Assembly: GCA_964019165.1 (NCBI GenBank)
Contig: OZ025277.1
Coordinates: forward strand, 3,056,453-3,120,452
Direction of reading: 5' to 3'
DNA: 64,000 nucleotides
From: Mastigias papua
Taxonomy: Eukaryota > Cnidaria > Scyphozoa > Rhizostomeae > Mastigiidae
A program made the position numbers and the translations under genes. Below the pieces are notes generated by a model that made no database searches, was not told where the DNA came from, and was given only the letters and a program-made list of their open reading frames with translations. Below, one piece after another: positions 55,767-64,000 of the stretch (the first letter of the stretch is position 1; each line of letters starts with the position of its first letter).

Positions 55767-58700
55767 ATGAGAAGTGCCGCTTGCAGGCAGTGCAAAACAA
55801 TGCAAGATGCCTACTATAGCACGAGCTATTTTCAAATATACACACCCCATAAGCGACACAAGGAAAAGTTCTATCTAATTCAATTCAATGATTTCTCTCG
55901 ATTAAGAAATCCACGAGTATTTACTACCATATTAATTGACTACAAAATTTACCGTTCTACCAAGTAATTTATGAAATGTAAATTTTCTGCATATATCCCA
56001 CAGTGTTCAGTATTTTAATCTACATAAAAAAGATATTAAATTTCAATAAGCTCTCAAAATTGTGCTTGGTCTTACAACGCAGACTTTTGAACGCAGGCGG
56101 CTTTACCATCCATTTATATCAACTCCATTTATATCAACTCCATTTATATCAACTCCATTTATATCAACTCCATTTATATCAACTCCATTTATATCAACTC
56201 CATTCATATCAACTTCATTTTAGCTCAACTCCCATTTTGTACAGGCTCCGATTTATTTTCCTACTTATACTTAGATGTCCAGTCTCAGTACCTTTATTCT
56301 GGTACCCCCGTAATTTTGCAATTCCTTGCCAATCGGTACAGAATTGCTAGTGCAAAGAAATATCTATCCGTATATGAAAGTGATGCTAGAAAATACTCCA
56401 AATGAATGCAATATGAAGGTTGAAAACTATTATTGTTGTCACCGGAGTTGTTTTCGAACACGCTGGGTATGAAAGTGGTGATCCCCTAACAGGTAGAGAG
56501 AGTAGAGCACCTACGGTAGAGTTCAACTGTACTCTGAGGGTAGTGCAATCCCCCTCATTGATATGGCTAAACTTTTGACTTGACCTATGTGATTCATCCT
56601 CATCGAAGGCCTTCATTCTTTCGAAAATGTGAGAAGTCCTCAGGTTTTGCTATATAGCTATTGAAGCAGGAGGGCGTAAAGCACTTTTTAAGTACCTTGG
56701 ATGATCAATTGAAAAGAGAAACAAAAGATAATTTGGCTTCAGTTGAGAGCATTGTTGGAAGGCTATATACAGTTATTATTGCAAATGCCTGGTTCTTGTG
56801 TAAGTTTGCACTACAATAAAGCAATGCATACTATCTATAACTTACATATTCGATTGAAACGACAAGCTTCAAGAAGTTCAACCAAATTTGAATGGCTTTA
56901 TTTCATGTAAATGTATAACATACTGCTATTACCAAGCTGAACTTCATTTTCATTGTTACTAAGTTTTACTGGGCTAGTTCCTAACTCAATCTGTTAGCAA
57001 TGTTTCTTGCAGTAAAGATGCTTGCAACATTCCATGCAGCATCGGGCGACCGGACCTACTGCAACAAATGTGGAATGGAAGTTGAATCGTGCAGAAAGAG
57101 AACAGCATTCATCATAATCTATGATGGGCCATGCAGAAGTTAGTGCTTTTGAAATAGATCTATTAGGTATATTGTCATTGTATCATGACAGTGAGTTTAT
57201 ATTGAAACTGTTCTCATATGAATTTAACCCATATGAATTATGTGCTTCCTCTTTAGTTGGAACTAATTCACTGTGCAACATTATCAAATATTATAAGATA
57301 ATGAACCAAAAATATGTTATTATGCAGGACAGGAGCAAGGAATAGCCTGGTACATAGCAAAATGCTTGAAAGACTTTTTAATTATCTATGAGGTGAATAG
57401 CGTACGTGTTTGTTAACTTCTGTTTACATGGCATTTGGTCAGCAAGGAATGCTTATTAGACTCTATGTTTCGCGAGGGTATTTATCGCTTCCATCGTTTC
57501 ACGAGGTTTGGATATGTATTATGAATGTAAAAGTTTCGTAGCACCTTTTAATGAGCGGATGCAAGCCTTTTGTACTTTATTAAACAATGTGTTCTGATTC
57601 TAATTTTGAAAAACCATAGTAGGAGGCAATCGAAGACACGCGACAATATAAGTGTGGACCAGGAAACAATCAATTAGATATCATAGTATTTAGCAAACAA
57701 TATGAGCAAATTTGAGCTGATTAGCCAAATATTATGCTAAGAATACTTCTAAGAGGGGAAGGGTTGGCATGGTGCTTTATTTGTAATGGATGTGCATGTG
57801 GTCCCATGTGTTGCAAGGGAAGGTATCTAAAACTGGAGAAGTGTTTATTTTTGTTTGGAAGGAAAGCAATGTTTTGCACTATCTTCCTCTAAAAACAAGA
57901 TTTTCTATTGAATGATAAAGCATTGTCTACTATTTATGTATCTAATTATATAGTTGTGAAATATTCTAGAGAGAGTTTTCAACTGTTAGTAAATGGTTAA
58001 CTTTGCTTAATTAATTGAAAAGACTTATGATAAAGTACAAATAGAATGACCAAGGAACGCAGTGATGATTGTCATGGGGAATAAATCTTGCAACGAATCC
58101 CAGTTAAGCACTTTATGTTTCATGAATCTTTCGATATAAGAACCTAATTCTATTTTGCAGTGCACCCATTGTTTATAAGGAACCTAGCTTGAAGCCTAGT
58201 TCCAAAGGTTCCTTAATAGTTCCTTAATTTTCACTCCACATTTAGTGCCATACTTATGGCACAGGCACAAGTAAACATTGAAGTTCTGAATTTTGCCCTT
58301 AAATTTTGCTATACCTTAAGACCAATAGAGCATGAAATTACGCATGAAACACTTGACACAAGCATAGCAAACAATCTATGCTGACTTTGGCCGCAAATGA
58401 ATGGAATCGGCTTTCTACTTCTTGATTGTTTGCTGCTATAAAAATTTTCAAATTGAACGTTTCTTAGGGAATTTTCCTGTAGTAGCACAAGTTCTTTAAA
58501 TATTTCGGCATTTAGGTCCGGTATAAAGTGGTTCCTTATAAAATAAAAAACGTGTATTGTAAATGACCAGGAATGCACAGGAAAAGTTACAATTCATCTA
58601 ATGACATTTGACGTTATAAACTGACTTATTATTGAGTATTTAGTACTTTAAGAATAAGCGCATTAAGAAAGAGCAGATTCTAAAGAATTTTTGTCTCCTT

Positions 58701-59330
58701 TATGTTCATCTCACGTTACAGAGAAATTGCACCCTTGCTATTTATTTCAATTTGTGATGATCAAACGGGAAGGGCAGGGTATAAATTGGAGTAGCAAGAG
58801 TCGAAATTGCAAGGCAGCTGTCTGTTAGATTAAGTGCAGTGAATTGTGGTGCTTGACAGTATAACAAAGGAATCAAACTGTAATTGGTACCGAAAATAAG
58901 TTAGTTGTGAGTATATATGCTAGCACTGTACAGCTACACTGATGCAAGATAAGCAGTTTTGAGCTCGTTAGAAGTACATTTTTCATCCGTCATTGATCAA
59001 ACCATGAAACGTATGGCAATTACCAAAAGTTGAACAGAAATATGCACCTAAATGCGGATTCAAATTCACCTGAGAAGTAGAATGATACCTCTGATTGATT
59101 TGGCAAGAGTGTGCCCATTCACTCGTCGTGTAATCGAAGAGTCAAAATTTCAGGAATCGAGAACTTTCTGTCTACATAAAACTCGATGTAGAGTCCCTAT
59201 TGGCACACATAAAGGCTCTCAATATCACTTAAGATATCACTTGCTTTATAGGCAAAAATTGCAGTCTTCTCATTGCCGAATGGCACTTGACTGTAGCATT
59301 AGAGCCCTTACACACAAGTCATGACTCTAC
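55767..59330 (+). pseudogene. Decayed tandem duplicate of the three-Kazal gene
   Basis: A broken copy of the gene at 50031-55016. Remnant of Kazal exon 2 at about 55767-55820 (starts ATGAGAAGTGCCGCTTGCAG, then disrupted). Remnant of Kazal exon 3 at about 56330-56460 (matches 51652 onwards; the CGS core is lost). Remnant of Kazal exon 4 at about 57013-57142, with an internal deletion of about 23 bp that removes the codons around Cys3 and shifts the frame. The following intron and 3' flank are also duplicated: 54360-54470 matches about 57618-57730, and 55430-55540 matches about 59070-59180. No signal-peptide exon is seen. Cysteine losses and frameshifts make a functional inhibitor unlikely. The copy offset is not constant (roughly 3.3-4.7 kb), which implies later deletions. 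Confidence 0.78.
56111..56215. repeat. 15-bp minisatellite, seven copies of CATTTATATCAACTC
   Basis: Six identical copies and one copy with two substitutions, then a degenerate eighth. It lies inside the decayed Kazal duplicate just before its exon 3 remnant and is absent from the matching intron of the intact gene. The unit length of 15 keeps a frame open, giving a repeated HLYQL-type peptide that is probably meaningless. Confidence 0.95.
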
Positions 59331-59833
59331 TCTAACGGTACTGGTCTTCACCTTTAGAGTGAAGGAACATTTTGTATCATTCTGTCTGTTTGTCGCTATA
59401 TAGTCCGTGCTACTGACCGACTATAACATCGGCATAAAAATTTCTCCACTTAAAAGTATAAAGCTTAAAGAATTTTCTTTATTCTTCTCTGATGCTACTT
59501 TAAAAGCACAGTGCAACGATTTACGACCTTAATTAGAAGTGACCATATTCCAGTTCGGAGCCAATGGTAGCGATAGTACCCTCGGTATATCGATACTGGA
59601 TGCTTGGTGCAACGGCTTGGTTGATCTGTATACTTAAATGAATACTATAGAACTTATCAATTAATGTGACATGATAGATATATCAGTCATTCTTGCTGCA
59701 TTAATTAAAAATGGCAACCTCATCGCTGCCTAAATAGCATTAATTGTGTTTACCACAATGCTCTACATTCCATTGGAAACTGTGTACTTGCTTTTGCGAA
59801 TACAAATAATGTTGACAATTGCAAGCAAACAAA

Positions 59834-59878
59834 CCAATCCTTTCCGTCTACGTGGTATGCAATTTGCTGCTATAAATA
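59834..59878 (+). promoter_or_regulatory. CCAAT and TATA boxes of the second plus-strand Kazal gene
   Basis: CCAAT at 59834-59838 and TATAAATA at 59871-59878 stand in the usual order and spacing. About 30 bases further a noncoding exon is predicted that ends GAGAAAG at 59949, before the donor GTATGAG. The acceptor ATAATTTTAG at about 60822 then leads into the start codon at 60839. Confidence 0.6.
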
Positions 59879-60838
59879 CAGAGTTCAACTCTTAACATAT
59901 CAGTGGTGCATTTGAAGTCAAGCTACGAGGTCAAACAAGAAAGAGAAAGGTATGAGTGTATTTATAGCAGCTTTAACTATACACCAAATGTCACATGTCC
60001 AGGTCAAAGGGGATAGTGATTGCTAGTATTTCTTGAGTAGAATAATGGATGTAATTAAGAAGTAATCTTACTTAAATCCATCAAAGCCAAGCATTACTCA
60101 TTCTTACAAGATATGCCTGTAATTCGAATGCAGTCTCTGCTACTTTGAGTTGGCATATAATAGGGACTCATTGTCAGTTTTTTGCAGCCATGTAATTGCC
60201 TTCAATGAAGAAGGCCTGAGCTCAATTTTCAATGCAACAATGCAGTTAAATTTAGTCAAGGTATCTAGGACATGAAAAGTCTTTATCTTGAGGAGGAATA
60301 TTTACCTTGAAGCACACTGTTTTTACAAGAATGCCTAGATTCTTTCGGCTTAATCATTATTATACCTTGCTGTCTTTCAACTCGAGATTATTTGTAAATG
60401 TGTTACTTAAGACAAACAGCAATTAAGTCGTTTGTAGGTTGAGAATGTTCAAATGCCAAAAGTTATACCTTCTTCACAATCAGTAACATGTACACTAGAA
60501 ATTGGAATAAAAATGGCCAGACAATCAAAGCGGAACAACGAAACAGCCATGCCTGATTTGCCTCTAAATCCATCAGTGAAATCAACTTCAAATTTCATGT
60601 TTGCTTTGTGAAATGGCTTTTATTCTTATTGACCTCTGAATATCAGCAAATTAAGGTCCAGCGATCTTGTGAGAATGAGCTTATCTGTATCTATAGTCAT
60701 TTTGTTCTTCGACTTGCAATTAATCAGAGCTGTCCAGCTTTTTAAAATGCTAGTTAGTGGATAAAATGCTTCATTTACAGTCACTTCAACTTTAATATTT
60801 ATCTATATCGTTCATAATTTTAGAAGCAAACAAGGAAA

Positions 60839-63784
<2,946 letters not shown>

Positions 63785-64000
63785 GAGCCCCTGAGATGTA
63801 ATACTTCCCCCCTAGTCACTTGTCCCATTAGCAGTCAAAGGAACAGTGTCACTACTTCTTTGCAAAATGCCAGTCCTTGACTGCCATTTGCTTTACAGAG
63901 GCTTTCCAACTAGCTTGTTAAAATTCTAAATCAATTTCAAGACTCTTCCTTACCCTTGTAATGTGCATCCATAGTAGAGCTAAAATATCACATGTGGACT

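Overview
This is nuclear DNA from an animal. The genes are split by GT-AG introns. The families are metazoan (tetraspanins, Kazal serine-protease inhibitors, MANSC/MANEC domains). The DNA is AT-rich and full of (TA)n microsatellites, minisatellites and small inverted-repeat transposons. I see no prokaryotic operon structure, tRNA, rRNA or CRISPR. The short C1-C2 spacing of several Kazal domains is known from cnidarians and other invertebrates, so a marine invertebrate is likely. I cannot fix the phylum from sequence alone.

Layout. (1) 2.5-22.9 kb: a divergent pair of tetraspanin genes. The minus-strand gene (6755 to 2513, four exons, 239 aa) is CD63-like. The plus-strand gene (10196 to 22865, six exons, 390 aa) shares its 264-nt and 96-nt exons exactly in length. 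Its large extracellular loop, however, carries about 134 residues between CCG and PESCC, mostly Thr/Ser/Pro-rich and mucin-like. Intron 2 of this gene holds a complete PIF/Harbinger transposon (14172-18304) with TIRs, TAA target duplications, an intact DDE transposase and an intact Myb/SANT-like partner. Intron 3 holds a MITE. (2) 23-34 kb: no gene I can support; several MITEs/hAT-like elements and long (TA)n tracts. (3) 34.3-41.8 kb, minus strand: a secreted protein with two MANSC-like eight-cysteine domains separated by a 502-codon, highly charged exon; its 3' end is unresolved. (4) 43.8-63.8 kb: a Kazal inhibitor cluster. It contains one minus-strand gene (three Kazal domains plus an acidic tail), one plus-strand gene (three Kazal domains), a decayed tandem copy of the latter, and a further plus-strand gene that may run off the window.

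Each Kazal domain sits on its own exon after a separate signal-peptide exon. The first junctions are phase 1 and the third-domain junction is phase 2 in all three genes, so the genes descend from one ancestor. The predicted P1 residues differ widely between domains, which suggests that target specificity has diversified. The tetraspanins are predicted to be membrane (endosomal/plasma membrane) scaffold proteins; the Kazal and MANSC products are predicted to be secreted. All exon joins were made by eye from splice signals, phase and domain continuity, without transcript data.
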